A stretch of DNA of 64,000 nucleotides from Acidobacteriaceae bacterium (GCA_003134855.1 PLCS01000008.1:310001-374000), one strand, 5' to 3'. Shown: positions 45,868 through 55,151, numbered from the stretch's first letter. A program made the numbers and translations. Notes: generated by a model from the sequence alone, not told the origin.

Positions 45868-47259
45868 TTAAAACATCTCCGGAATCGTATGAAAGGCGAT
45901 GCGCGTGGGCGCGGCCTTGAAGGCCGTCAGCATGGTGGCCGGGGCCAGCGTGCTGAGGCCGTACTTGTTGTTGATCGCGTCCATCGCGGCCACCAGGCGC
46001 GCGCGATGCTGCTCCTGCTCCGATCCGTCAAAGAGGTTGAGCGAATGCAGAGCTCCGGGCACCAGGCCGTTCAGATGCACGCCGATAAAGTAGGGGCGGT
46101 CGTACTGCGCTCCGGTGGGCCGCGAAGCCCACAAACGGCTCAGCGCGGCAATCAGCGTCAGATTGTCCTGGCACTCGCTCAGCCGCAGTTCGCTCTTCCA
46201 TCCCCGGGTGGGAACGCCGAAGGAGCTCACCGGCTTCTTTTCGCCGCGCGGAACGGCAAAACCGATGGCCAGGCCGATGCTGCCGGCCCATAAATCGCTC
46301 GCGCGCAGCCGCATCGCCGCCTTGTGCAGCAGCTTGTGGGCCACCGCCCAGGCCTTCTCCGGGGTGCGCATCTCGGGGGCGAGCACGTGCTGGTGGCTCA
46401 TCGACTTCAGGTGCTCAATCTCGTCCATGTCGAAGTCCTCGCCATGCAGCCAATGCCACAGCCGCTCGCCCAGCACCGATCCCCACACCTGCCCGGAGTT
46501 GTCGCAATCGAGCGCCAGCAGCTCGTCCATGGTGCGGATGCCCTGGGCGTTGAGCCGCTTCTCCATGTGCGCGCCGATGCCCGGCAGGTCGCGCAGCGCC
46601 AGTTGCCGCAACGCTCCAGGCAAAATGTCCGGAGTCAGCGCCACCAGGCCGTCCGGTTTCTCCATGTCGCTGGCCACCTTGGCGAGATAGCGATTCGTGG
46701 CCAGACCGACGGAGCTGCGCATCATCGAGCCAACGCGCTCCAGGATGCGCGCCTTCACCTGCCGCCCCAGCTTCATCGCCGCCAGCAGTGGCCGCTCCCG
46801 GCCCATCAGCCGGCAGGCCATCTCGTCCACTGAGAGTACCGCCGTCACCGGCAGGCAGCTCTCCACCGCCTCGACGATGCGGTGATGGTACGCGACATAC
46901 AGCTCGTGCCGCGCCTCCACCAGCACCAGGCCAGGGCACATCCGCTTGGCGTCGGCCACCATGGTTCCGGTCTTCACGCCACAGGCCTTGGCCTCGTAAC
47001 TGGCGGCAATGCAACAGGTTGTGTCGGCCATCATGGGCACAATGCCCACCGGCTGGCCGCGCAGCTCGGGGCGCGCATCCTGCTCCACCGAGGCAAAAAA
47101 GGAGTTCATATCGACGAAGAGCCAGTTCAGCAGCGGGCCGCTCTGGGGGCGGCCTTCCGGCTGTTGCGGAGCGGAAGCGGCCTCCGGCTCGACGTTTTGC
47201 AGTTCCTCCGGCCGCTTCCCGGCAGCAGGGGCCGGCGTCGAATTGGGACCGATGACCAT
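45868..47259 (-). CDS. dinB: Y-family DNA polymerase (DinB/Pol IV-like)
   Basis: 463 residues. A 45-residue Pro/Ala/Glu-rich extension precedes the palm: FVDMNSFFASVEQ (first catalytic Asp), SYEAKACGVKTGTMVADAKR and TAVLSVDEM (catalytic Asp-Glu). The next region, VGLATNRYLAKVASDMEKPDGL, is typical, as are the helix-hairpin-helix thumb LRDLPGIGAHMEKRLNAQGI and the little-finger domain. It performs error-prone bypass of lesions. It lacks an evident C-terminal clamp motif such as QxxLF. Acidobacteria often have several Y-family polymerases; ImuB is the alternative assignment, but the active-site acidic residues are intact, which ImuB usually lacks. Confidence 0.9.
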   Translation of the reverse strand: MVIGPNSTPAPAAGKRPEELQNVEPEAASAPQQPEGRPQSGPLLNWLFVDMNSFFASVEQDARPELRGQPVGIVPMMADTTCCIAASYEAKACGVKTGTMVADAKRMCPGLVLVEARHELYVAYHHRIVEAVESCLPVTAVLSVDEMACRLMGRERPLLAAMKLGRQVKARILERVGSMMRSSVGLATNRYLAKVASDMEKPDGLVALTPDILPGALRQLALRDLPGIGAHMEKRLNAQGIRTMDELLALDCDNSGQVWGSVLGERLWHWLHGEDFDMDEIEHLKSMSHQHVLAPEMRTPEKAWAVAHKLLHKAAMRLRASDLWAGSIGLAIGFAVPRGEKKPVSSFGVPTRGWKSELRLSECQDNLTLIAALSRLWASRPTGAQYDRPYFIGVHLNGLVPGALHSLNLFDGSEQEQHRARLVAAMDAINNKYGLSTLAPATMLTAFKAAPTRIAFHTIPEMF

Positions 47260-47426
47260 CCTGCCCCTATCTTCGCCTTTTATTCCCTTAAAATCAAGAG
47301 GGAGCTGTGTAAATCTGCCGATAAAATTCTTGACGCGCGAGGATTCCGCCTAAAAAAATTCTCAGAACATGTGAGCCGGAGAGTCCATACAGCGTCAAAC
47401 ATTTTGGGATATCTTGTTCTTGGGGT

Positions 47427-47585
47427 ATGACGATGGCTAGCCTGATTCACTGGTTCACGGTCGACGGAAACGCCATCTCCGTTCTGGTCACAATGGGCAT
47501 AGCCGTGCTGCTGGTCTGCTGCCTGGAGTGTACCGACTGCCCCAGCCGCGACCAGGACGATCTCTTCCGCCACCACGCGCTTTAG
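47427..47585 (+). CDS. Small membrane protein, hypothetical
   Basis: A 52-residue open frame (ATG at 47427 or 47433) with one clear transmembrane segment (AISVLVTMGIAVLLVCCLEC) followed by a Cys-rich, charged tail (ECTDCPSRDQDDLFRHH). GGGG lies just before the first ATG. It sits alone between divergently placed dinB and the convergent TIR gene. The amino-acid pattern looks like a real small membrane protein, but there is no homology I can name. Confidence 0.4.
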   Translation: MTMASLIHWFTVDGNAISVLVTMGIAVLLVCCLECTDCPSRDQDDLFRHHAL

Positions 47586-47625
47586 TGTTCCGCTCTCAGC
47601 GATAGTATGTTATTTTGACAGCCGC

Positions 47626-48699
47626 TCAGGGTTTCGCTCTCTCGATATCGCCCGACGCTGTCACTACGTACTTGTGTCCTGTCGCCCGTGAAAGGTGAGG
47701 AGCTAAACCGTCGCCGTACTTGCTCGGCCAAGCGCCATTGAACCCCCAGCTACCATGAATCTGAGAATCCGTATTAAAGGCTGAGACCATCCTCTTAGCT
47801 TGTTCATCTGTTAACTTTTTGATATTTGGTAACACCTCTGAAAGCGTAATTCCCTCTTCAAAGCTGTGGCACTTTGGTAATGCAGTGATGTAGGCATCCA
47901 ACATTCGTTGCTGCTTTATAAGCAACTTGGCTAGCTCAATTGGCGCATCGGCCCATTTGCAAGAAAGCGCTTGAAATTTCCCGATAAAGCCGTAAGGAGC
48001 CATACCGAGCTTTACTGCAATAAGCGGTACTCCGCGTCCAAGCGCAAAGCCGACTTCCTGATCGGTCCAATCGCTCTCATGAAAAGTTTTAGTCATTAGC
48101 GCTACGAACGCGTCCATCGACATAATGGCGTTTTCTATTTCCTCTTGCCACTCCTTTGTCGGGTCCACGTCCTCATGTGCTACGAAGCAGGTAATGCCGA
48201 ATAGCGCAAGGCCCTCCTTAAGTTCGGCAGTTTCCTTCTTCACCTCGGCCTTGTGACTTAAAAACACTCTATACCCCTCAGTGCCCCATAATCGTGTCGC
48301 AGCGTCTGGCGGTAGCACACGCTCGCCTGCTTGAAGAAGGCCCGACTTCCTGCGCCAGTTCTGGTCTTCAACTTCCTCCATCTCTAAAAATACCTCATCA
48401 ATAAATTCAAATTGAAAGTTGTGTACCTTATTCAGATCTTTCCTAATTCCGTTCTGCAGGTCTACTCTCCCTCTGACAGATCCGAGATACAACGACTCCG
48501 GGACAGTCAGATACAGTGCATGACCGACAATTCTACCATCCAAGTTGTCATAGCTCCACTCTTCTTGAATGCGGACCTGAGCATTGACAACAATTGCTTC
48601 TTTTTCTCGTTGTCCCTCCTGAGCATACAGCTTAGCCAGAGTAGCTAAGTAATGATCAATCTTCTTAGGCAACTGATATAGCCCTTTTTGCTCGCTCAT
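47626..48699 (-). CDS. TIR-domain protein
   Basis: 357 residues. An N-terminal domain of about 140 residues of unknown family (ALYLTVPESLYLGSVRGRVD) precedes a TIR domain at about 142-270: YRVFLSHKAEVKKETAELKEGL (strand A and helix A), GITCFVAHEDVDPTKEWQEE, VALMTKTFHESDWTDQEVGF with Glu 215 at the catalytic position of TIR NADases, and ALGRGVPLIAVKLG. The C-terminal 85 residues are helical. Bacterial TIR proteins of this kind act in NAD-depleting or cyclic-ADPR-making immunity. No Thoeris ThsA or other partner is adjacent. Base composition is visibly more AT-rich than the flanks, suggesting acquisition. Confidence 0.85.
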   Translation of the reverse strand: MSEQKGLYQLPKKIDHYLATLAKLYAQEGQREKEAIVVNAQVRIQEEWSYDNLDGRIVGHALYLTVPESLYLGSVRGRVDLQNGIRKDLNKVHNFQFEFIDEVFLEMEEVEDQNWRRKSGLLQAGERVLPPDAATRLWGTEGYRVFLSHKAEVKKETAELKEGLALFGITCFVAHEDVDPTKEWQEEIENAIMSMDAFVALMTKTFHESDWTDQEVGFALGRGVPLIAVKLGMAPYGFIGKFQALSCKWADAPIELAKLLIKQQRMLDAYITALPKCHSFEEGITLSEVLPNIKKLTDEQAKRMVSAFNTDSQIHGSWGFNGAWPSKYGDGLAPHLSRATGHKYVVTASGDIERAKP

Positions 48700-48778
48700 A
48701 AGCTACTCCAGTCAGCGTAACGCAACTCACCCGAGGTTCGCCAGAATTAAGTATAATCCGCGGCGCATTTCGCACTAA

Positions 48779-51031
48779 TCATAGCACCGGCGGCTTCAGA
48801 TACTCCTCAAAGTGCGCCAGAATGCGGTTGTACAGATGCGTCCGCACATCCGCGCCGGCAATCGAGTGCGTCTTGCGCGGATAGAGTTGCAAATCATAAG
48901 GGATCTCCGCCTCGATCAGCTTCTGCACGAATTGCACTGAGTTTTCCATGTGCACATTGTCGTCGCCGGTTCCATGCGCCAGCAGCAGCCGCCCCTTCAG
49001 GCGAGCCGCCGAGTTGACCACCGAAAAATCCTTGTAACCGGCGGCAAACTCCGCCGACTGGCTCATGTAGCGCTCGGTATAAATCGAGTCATAGTTGCGC
49101 CAGTCGGTCACCGGCGCCACCGCAACCCCGGCGCGGAAGCGTTCCGAGTGCGTCATGGCATAGAGCGTAAACGTCCCGCCCCAGCTCCAGCCCCACCAGC
49201 CCAGCCGCCTGGGGTCCAGTTGCGGATGCTGCGCCAGCGCCGCGTCCACCACGGTCAGTTGATCCTCTAACTGCACCGCGCCGAAGTTATGATAAGCGGC
49301 CTGGGCAAAGGCGCGTCCGCGTCCGCCCATGCCGCGATTGTCAGTGTGCAGCACCGCGAAGCCGTGCTCAGCCAGCAGCTCGTCGAAGAGCAGGCCGTCG
49401 CCCCAGCGATTGACGACCGTAGGCGCGCCGGGGCCGCCGTAGGGATTCACAATCAGCGGTACGCTCGCCGGAGTGGTTGCGCCCTCGGGCAGCAGCAGCG
49501 TGGCGTAGAGAATTGTCCCGTCGTGGGCCTTGACCGTGAGCTGCTCCGGCGTGCGCAACTGGTAAGGCTCCAGCTCTCGCGTCGCCCAGATTACGTTGCA
49601 CCGGGCTGGCTCCGTGCACAGCCGCATCGTCGGCGGCTCCATGCGCGACGATTGCTTGTCCACAAATGCGCTGCCCGCCGGGGCGAACTTGCCTTCATGC
49701 CAGCCCGCGCCCGCGCTCAACTGCTTTCGTTCGCCCGCGAAGTTGACCTGCCACAACTGCTGATCGAGCGGACTGCCCTCGTTCGAGCTATAGTCCACCA
49801 GCTTGGCCGCGGTGTCCACGCGCAAAACCTCGCCCACTTCGAAGCCGCCTTGCGTCAGTTGCCGCTCCAGCTTGGCCGTCGCGTGGGCCGGGTCGGCCGG
49901 GGTCCCCGGCGACGGGTCTTTGTCGCTGGGGTGGTCAGCCTGGTCGTAGCTGTAGAGGTAAAGGTGATTGTGCCCGTCGCTCCAATTCGTCAGCACAATC
50001 GCCCCGTTGCCCACCGTGACGTCGTACTTGTCATCGAAGAATTTGTCGTCGGCGAGTTGCAGCACGGCGTGCGCCTGCCCCGTCGCGGCGTCGGCAAAGT
50101 AAAGGTCGCGATGCTTCTGGTCGCGAGTCAGCGTCTCGATCCACAACGTCTTCGCGTCCACCCAGCCGAAGCGCGGAATATAGTCCTGCCCGGCGCGAAT
50201 CGGCAAACTCACCCACACCGTCTTGCCGCCCGCTACGCTCACCACGCCCACCCGCACAGCGGGATTAGGATCGCCCGGCTGCGGATAGCGCTGCTCCTCC
50301 ACCGTTGCGTGCGTGGGAATCCAATCGGTGATGGGATACTCCGGCACGGCGGCCTCGTTCATCTCCAGATAGGCCAGCCGCTGCGAGTCCGGCGACCAGA
50401 AATAATTGCTGCGCGCCTCCAGCTCTTCCAGGTAAATCCAATCCACTTCGCCGTTGAGCGTGGCCGGGTTGGGCGCGGGAGCCACCATCGTCATCGGCAT
50501 GCCCGGCTCGTCGAGCCGCACCACCGCCAGTCCATTCTCGCGCACAAACGAGATCGATTTACCATCCGGGGAAAACTTGGGGTCATCGCCCGAGGCTGCT
50601 CCGGTCGAGCCAACCTCCACGCTCGCGCCTTTGCGCAGGTCGTAGAGCCACAGGCGGCCCTTCGCGTCGAAGAGCAGGCGCGCCGAGTCCGGCGCCCACA
50701 GGTAGCTGGCCATGTCATAGCGGTCGCGATGGTCGCGATCCTGCTGGGTGTCCGGCCCGGCGGTGAAGGCTGCCAGTTTGGCTCGGCTCACCAGCACGCG
50801 CGCCTGGCCTGTCGCCGGGTCCAGGTCCATGAGTTCGTCGTTCTCCATGTAAGTCAGGTGCTTCGCGTCCGGCGACCAGCGAATCTCCTCCGGCGAATTC
50901 CCGATCAGCGCTCCATGCGCATAGATCGCCTCCACCGTCAGAGGCTTCGCCGGCGTTTGGCCGGCCAGGGAAAGAGATGCAAAAGGAACGGCAACCAGGC
51001 CGAAGAGCAACAGAGCGCTTGTGCGAGTCAA
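48779..51031 (-). CDS. Dipeptidyl peptidase IV (S9B prolyl oligopeptidase family)
   Basis: 750 residues with a signal peptide. An eight-bladed propeller (repeated WSPD/FSPDGK motifs) contains VDWIYLEELEAR, the equivalent of the Glu-Glu site that binds the substrate amino terminus. The C-terminal alpha/beta hydrolase has GWSWGGTFT (catalytic Ser), HGTGDDNVH (Asp) and KTHSIAG (His). It removes Xaa-Pro dipeptides from peptides in the periplasm. It is divergent from the SPASM radical SAM gene. Confidence 0.93.
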   Translation of the reverse strand: MTRTSALLLFGLVAVPFASLSLAGQTPAKPLTVEAIYAHGALIGNSPEEIRWSPDAKHLTYMENDELMDLDPATGQARVLVSRAKLAAFTAGPDTQQDRDHRDRYDMASYLWAPDSARLLFDAKGRLWLYDLRKGASVEVGSTGAASGDDPKFSPDGKSISFVRENGLAVVRLDEPGMPMTMVAPAPNPATLNGEVDWIYLEELEARSNYFWSPDSQRLAYLEMNEAAVPEYPITDWIPTHATVEEQRYPQPGDPNPAVRVGVVSVAGGKTVWVSLPIRAGQDYIPRFGWVDAKTLWIETLTRDQKHRDLYFADAATGQAHAVLQLADDKFFDDKYDVTVGNGAIVLTNWSDGHNHLYLYSYDQADHPSDKDPSPGTPADPAHATAKLERQLTQGGFEVGEVLRVDTAAKLVDYSSNEGSPLDQQLWQVNFAGERKQLSAGAGWHEGKFAPAGSAFVDKQSSRMEPPTMRLCTEPARCNVIWATRELEPYQLRTPEQLTVKAHDGTILYATLLLPEGATTPASVPLIVNPYGGPGAPTVVNRWGDGLLFDELLAEHGFAVLHTDNRGMGGRGRAFAQAAYHNFGAVQLEDQLTVVDAALAQHPQLDPRRLGWWGWSWGGTFTLYAMTHSERFRAGVAVAPVTDWRNYDSIYTERYMSQSAEFAAGYKDFSVVNSAARLKGRLLLAHGTGDDNVHMENSVQFVQKLIEAEIPYDLQLYPRKTHSIAGADVRTHLYNRILAHFEEYLKPPVL

Positions 51032-51204
51032 AGTAAATTCCTCCGGGAGCGGAGCGCGGCATCGCGACCCATCCGCGTGTTTCCAGGGTGCGGAGCCATA
51101 TCACCGCAGTGTAAACCACCGCGCCCGTACGCGCGGGCTGGATAGACTGGAACTATTCACGCCGCCGGTTCGTACTAATCCACGAAAGCGACCACGCCAC
51201 TGCC

Positions 51205-52401
51205 ATGACCGAACTGCCCCTCCCGCGAAGCGAAGCGCTCTTGCAGCGCATTCTCGGCATCCAGCGCATGGTCGAAAACCTTGACCCGAATCTGCCGCGC
51301 GTCTTCGTTCGCTGGGCCATCCGCCATCCCCGGCATCTGCCGGCGTTGATCCGCCTGGCGCGGGCGCACCAGCAGACCAGCCGCGCGCGGGAACAAGCCT
51401 TGGAAGACGGGATGCAAGTGCCGCCGTTTCTCATTCTCAGCGTGACCACGCGCTGCAATCTGCGCTGCGCCGGCTGCTATGCCGGGGCCGTGGGAATCAC
51501 AGCGGAATCGCCCAATAAGCGGCCGCCGCTCACTCTGGAGGCCTGGCGCCGGGTGATCGAGGAAGCCTCCGCGCTGGGGGTGGTGGCTTTCGTGATTGCC
51601 GGCGGCGAACCCTTCATGCTGCCCGGCATGACCAGCCTCTTCCGTCAGTTTTCCGACCGCCTTTTCCTGGTCTTCACCAACGGAACAGCGATCGAAAACG
51701 GCGATTTTCAGGCGTTGAAACGCTGCCGCAACACGGCGGTTGTGGTCAGCGTCGAGGGTGATCGCGAGCTGACCGACGGACGGAGGGGGTCCGGCGTTTA
51801 TCAGCGCGCACTCGGCACTCTCGACCGGCTCAAAGCCGCGGGCGTGCTGACCGGCCTATCAGTTACTATCGGTCCCGCGAATATCGATTACTGGTCGCAG
51901 GAGCGGAAGATCGACGCGTTGCTTGCCCGCAGCGGCCCGCTGGCGTTTTTCATCGAGCAGATTCCAACCGGCGAAAGCCAGGACCCAGCGATTCCCGCGG
52001 AGCAGCGCGCCCGCCTGCGTGCCACCGTCCTGCGGGTTCGGAACCGCGCCACAGGAGGCGCTTACCTGATTCATTCTCCCGACGATGAAGAGTTCTTCGG
52101 AGGCTGCGTCTCAGCCGGGCGAGGCTTCGCCCATGTAACTCCAACGGGCGACGTCACGGCCTGTCCGTTCTCCGCATTGGCCACGCACAATGTGAGCACC
52201 GCCACAGTCTCCCAGGCCTTCACCAGCTCCTTCTTCACGATGATCCGCGACAACGGGCCCATGCTGGAGACGCACGACCATCCCTGCTCGCTCTTTGCCA
52301 ACGCCGGCAAGCTGGAGAGCATGGCGAAGACTCTGGGCGCATACCGCACCGGCGCGGCCGAGCCGGCAATCGTCCGCCTGGCGGCTCAGAGCCTGCCCTA
52401 G
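51205..52401 (+). CDS. Radical SAM protein with C-terminal SPASM-like region
   Basis: 398 residues. After a 75-residue helical N-terminus the radical SAM motif CNLRCAGCY appears in ILSVTTRCNLRCAGCYAGAV, with FVIAGGEPFMLPG for SAM binding. The C-terminal portion has GGCVSAGRGFAHVTPTGDVTACPFS and a later HDHPCSLF, the Cys pattern of SPASM-type auxiliary cluster domains. Such proteins modify peptides or act as accessory maturases. No small precursor peptide gene is obvious nearby; the following gene encodes a DUF2252 protein. Confidence 0.85.
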   Translation: MTELPLPRSEALLQRILGIQRMVENLDPNLPRVFVRWAIRHPRHLPALIRLARAHQQTSRAREQALEDGMQVPPFLILSVTTRCNLRCAGCYAGAVGITAESPNKRPPLTLEAWRRVIEEASALGVVAFVIAGGEPFMLPGMTSLFRQFSDRLFLVFTNGTAIENGDFQALKRCRNTAVVVSVEGDRELTDGRRGSGVYQRALGTLDRLKAAGVLTGLSVTIGPANIDYWSQERKIDALLARSGPLAFFIEQIPTGESQDPAIPAEQRARLRATVLRVRNRATGGAYLIHSPDDEEFFGGCVSAGRGFAHVTPTGDVTACPFSALATHNVSTATVSQAFTSSFFTMIRDNGPMLETHDHPCSLFANAGKLESMAKTLGAYRTGAAEPAIVRLAAQSLP

Positions 52402-52456
52402 GGTGGGATGCAACGCATCTTGCGCACTACAACCCGAGCGTTGTATCTTCCACGTC

Positions 52457-53788
52457 ATGCACTGGGCAACTCCACAGGAACGGCGTAATCTCGGCCAGGC
52501 GCGGCGCAAGCAGGTGGGCCGCCAGGAACACAACGAACTCAAACCCAAGGCGCGCAAGACTCTCGCGCTCAACCTGCTCGCCCGGTCGATGCATGGCCGC
52601 GTCCCCGCGCTCATCAAGCTCAAGTACATGCTGATGGCCGAGTCGCCCTTCGGCTACTTCCGCGGCGCGGTCCCGGTGATGGCCGCCGACCTGGCCGTGC
52701 TGCCCAATACCGGCCTTGTCTGTCAACTCTGCGGCGACGCCCACGTGCGCAACCTGGGCGCCTTTGCCGCGCCCGACGGCCGCCTGGTCTTCGACATCAA
52801 CGACTTTGACGAGACCATCCGCGGCCCCTTCGAGTGGGACCTCAAGCGCATGGCCGCGTCCTTGGTGCTGGCCGGCCGCGGCTCCGGCCACAAAGAATCC
52901 GCGGCTCGCTCCGCCGTTGAAAAATGCGTTGCCCGCTACTGCGCACAGATGCGCGCCTTTGCCCAGATGTCCTCGCTCGAAGTGGCCCACTATCAGGTTC
53001 ACCGGCTGGGCCAGGCCGCGCCTGTCCACCAGGCGCTGCTGCAGGCCGAGCGCGCCACGCCCCAGCACACGCTCGACCAACTCACCGAGCCTGCCCCCGG
53101 CAAGCCTGGCCCCGAAGGCCGAATTCAGGACCGCCGCTTCAAGGAGATCAAGCCCATCCTCACCCGCGTCACCGGCGCCAGGGCCGCGGCGGTGCTGGCC
53201 GCGCTCGGCCCTTATCGCCAGATGCTTGAGCCGCAGCGCCAGCACCTGCTCTCGCTTTATCGCCCGGTGGACGTAGCCTTTAAGATCGTCGGCACAGGCT
53301 CGGTGGGCCTGCGCGACTACTGCGTCTACTTCGAGGGCAACGGTCCCGGCGATCCATTATTTCTACAGATCAAGGAGGAGCCGGCCTCCTCTTACGCTCC
53401 CTATCTGACGGACGCGCAACCGCCCCACCACAACGGCCAGCGTACCGCCGAGGGCCAGAAGGCGATGCAAGTCCAATCCGACCCCTTCCTCGGCTGGACG
53501 CACTTCGCCGGGCGCGATTACCTCGTCCGCCAGCTCAACGACCACAAGGGTTCCATCGATCTGGAGGACCTGGCCGGCGGCGGCCTGGAAGCCTACGCCG
53601 AAGTCTGTGGCGAGCTACTGGCCCGCGGCCACGCCCGCTCCGGCGACCCCCTCATCCTCAACGGCTACATCGGCAGCGGCGACGGCTTCGCCGAAGCTCT
53701 GGCCAAATTCGGCTCCGCCTACGCCGACCAAACCGAGAAGGACTGGAATGAGTTGAAGCGGTCCGCAAAGACCGGCAAGAAGCAGTAA
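52457..53788 (+). CDS. DUF2252 protein
   Basis: 443 residues from ATG at 52457; the frame is open upstream inside the radical SAM gene, but the family starts near this Met. The DUF2252 marks are FGYFRGAVPVMAADLA, CQLCGDAHVRNLGAFAAPDG, LVFDINDFDETIRGPFEWDL, and a C-terminal FAGRDYLVRQLNDHKGSIDL. The GDAHxxN and DxNDFD motifs resemble the catalytic and metal sites of aminoglycoside phosphotransferase/kinase folds. The physiological substrate is unknown. It is 55 bases behind the radical SAM gene on the same strand. Confidence 0.9.
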   Translation: MHWATPQERRNLGQARRKQVGRQEHNELKPKARKTLALNLLARSMHGRVPALIKLKYMLMAESPFGYFRGAVPVMAADLAVLPNTGLVCQLCGDAHVRNLGAFAAPDGRLVFDINDFDETIRGPFEWDLKRMAASLVLAGRGSGHKESAARSAVEKCVARYCAQMRAFAQMSSLEVAHYQVHRLGQAAPVHQALLQAERATPQHTLDQLTEPAPGKPGPEGRIQDRRFKEIKPILTRVTGARAAAVLAALGPYRQMLEPQRQHLLSLYRPVDVAFKIVGTGSVGLRDYCVYFEGNGPGDPLFLQIKEEPASSYAPYLTDAQPPHHNGQRTAEGQKAMQVQSDPFLGWTHFAGRDYLVRQLNDHKGSIDLEDLAGGGLEAYAEVCGELLARGHARSGDPLILNGYIGSGDGFAEALAKFGSAYADQTEKDWNELKRSAKTGKKQ

Positions 53789-53828
53789 TGATATTTCTGC
53801 GAATTGAATTTGGTTGCATAGTGAGTGC

Positions 53829-53859
53829 CCCATCCTTCGCGCATTTTGCGAAGGGTGGG
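53829..53859. repeat. REP-like palindrome
   Basis: Arms CCCATCCTTCGC and GCGAAGGGTGGG pair with one mismatch around GCATTTT, preceded by GAGTGC. It is the same design as the copy in gluQ. It lies between DUF2252 and mazF ends (convergent genes), so it could be harmless or could help to stop transcripts. Confidence 0.8.
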
Positions 53860-53885
53860 AGACGATGAATCTCAACAATCAGTCT

Positions 53886-54233
53886 TCACCGGCTTGGAAT
53901 TTGCAGCAGAACCGCAATGTACTGGCGTACCTTGGCGATCATCTTTGCAGGAGCTTTGGAATGAAACTCCGCCCCGCGTCCCGCCCAATCCATGCTCTTC
54001 AATTGATCGACAAGCACGGCTCCTTCCACGCTTCCAACGGTAATCGGCAATGTGAAGGGGTACGGTTTGACCTTGCTGGTCAGGGGACAAACCACGGCCA
54101 AACCGCTGGCCCGGTTGTAACGGAGATCGGTCAGGACGAGCGCGGGCCGGCGCTTGGCCTGTTCTCGTCCAACCTGGGGATTAAAGTCCAGGAAGACAAT
54201 GTCGCCGGTATCCGGAACGTACGGGTTCACCAT
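53886..54233 (-). CDS. mazF: MazF/PemK-family toxin
   Basis: 115 residues. The family pattern is present: PDTGDIVFLDFNPQVGREQAKRRPALVLTDLRYN, then LAVVCPLTSKVKPYPFTLPI and LVDQLKSMDWAGR. Known members are sequence-specific endoribonucleases with an SH3-like barrel; the conserved Arg of KRRPALVL and Thr/Ser in PLTSK are in place. It overlaps the antitoxin gene by seven bases. Confidence 0.92.
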   Translation of the reverse strand: MVNPYVPDTGDIVFLDFNPQVGREQAKRRPALVLTDLRYNRASGLAVVCPLTSKVKPYPFTLPITVGSVEGAVLVDQLKSMDWAGRGAEFHSKAPAKMIAKVRQYIAVLLQIPSR

Positions 54234-54475
54234 TCGACGGCTTCCCTTCCGATCTCCGGCCCGAGTGAAATTTCGGCATAACGATTTTCCGGCGTAATTT
54301 GGGCTACCAGTTGGGCCAGGGTCGGGATCTCCCCTACCCGGTGCATCTGCACAATCCCATCAGCCGCTACTGCGATCTCCAGCGGGTCGCCCAGTTGCAA
54401 GCGAGCGTCGTCCGCGATGGGCTTGGGAATCCTCACCGCCAAGCTGTTTCCCCATTTCAGCACTTGAGCCTGCAT
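54227..54475 (-). CDS. mazE: MazE-family antitoxin (AbrB fold)
   Basis: 82 residues. The N-terminal swapped-hairpin DNA-binding domain is LKWGNSLAVRIPKPIADDARLQLGDPLEIAV. The C-terminal half (TLAQLVAQITPENRYAEISLG) is the usual flexible segment that wraps the toxin. It is the first gene of the pair and most likely represses the promoter just upstream. Confidence 0.9.
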   Translation of the reverse strand: MQAQVLKWGNSLAVRIPKPIADDARLQLGDPLEIAVAADGIVQMHRVGEIPTLAQLVAQITPENRYAEISLGPEIGREAVEW

Positions 54476-54578
54476 ATTTCCTCCGGTAGATACATTGTAT
54501 CACCACCAGCGAGGGCCACCCAATCTTGATGGCAGGCCGGGAAACTGACCACTGTCCACTGTTCACTGACCACTGTGG

Positions 54579-55151
54579 CTACGCTCTTCCCGCGAACTCC
54601 CGCGTCTCGGTGAAGACCTTCACCTTTTCGCCCACCTGAATGTAGAGCGGCGCCTTGATCTCCAGGCCGGTTTGGAGCCGCGCCAGCTTGGTCACGTTGC
54701 CGCTAGTGTCGCCGCGCGCGCCGCCCTCGGTGTAAACCACCTCCAGCTCGACCTTCTCCGGCAACTGCAAGCCAATCGGGTTGCCGTTGAACTTGTGCAG
54801 TTGGATGATGACGCCCTCGACCAGCAACTCCAGCGCATTGCCCATCATGTCGCTGTTGAGCGTATGCGTTTCGTAGCTCTCCTGGTCCATGAAGTGCGAG
54901 CCTTCACCGTCGCTATACAAATAGGATGCCTCAACCAGCTCCAGGTCCGGCTCCTTGAAGCGCTCGCCGGCCTTGAAGGTCTTGTCGAAGACCGCGCGCG
55001 TCAGCAGGTTGCGCATCTTCAACCGGACCAGCGTCTGGCCGCCGCGCGCTGTGGGCGTCGAGACCTCGGCATCCATGCAGTAGTAGGGTGTGTTCTCAAA
55101 CTCGAAGTACATCTTGCGTTTGACGGTAATCGCTTCCAGCAGTGCGGCCAT
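54579..55151 (-). CDS. Elongation factor P-like protein with EfpL-type loop
   Basis: 190 residues with the three beta-barrel domains of EF-P: KOW-like N-domain, central domain (FMDQESYETHTLNSDMMGNAL) and C-domain (KAPLYIQVGEKVKVFTETREFAGRA). The loop that reaches the peptidyl-transferase centre is STPTARGGQ, with Arg at position 36 where classic EF-P has Lys (PGKGG). This STPTARG form is that of the EfpL (YeiP) group, while the rest (RLKMRNLLTRAVFDKTFKAGERF) reads like EF-P. It relieves ribosome stalling at polyproline; the modification, if any, is unknown. I give no symbol because efp versus efpL is unresolved. Confidence 0.85.
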   Translation of the reverse strand: MAALLEAITVKRKMYFEFENTPYYCMDAEVSTPTARGGQTLVRLKMRNLLTRAVFDKTFKAGERFKEPDLELVEASYLYSDGEGSHFMDQESYETHTLNSDMMGNALELLVEGVIIQLHKFNGNPIGLQLPEKVELEVVYTEGGARGDTSGNVTKLARLQTGLEIKAPLYIQVGEKVKVFTETREFAGRA

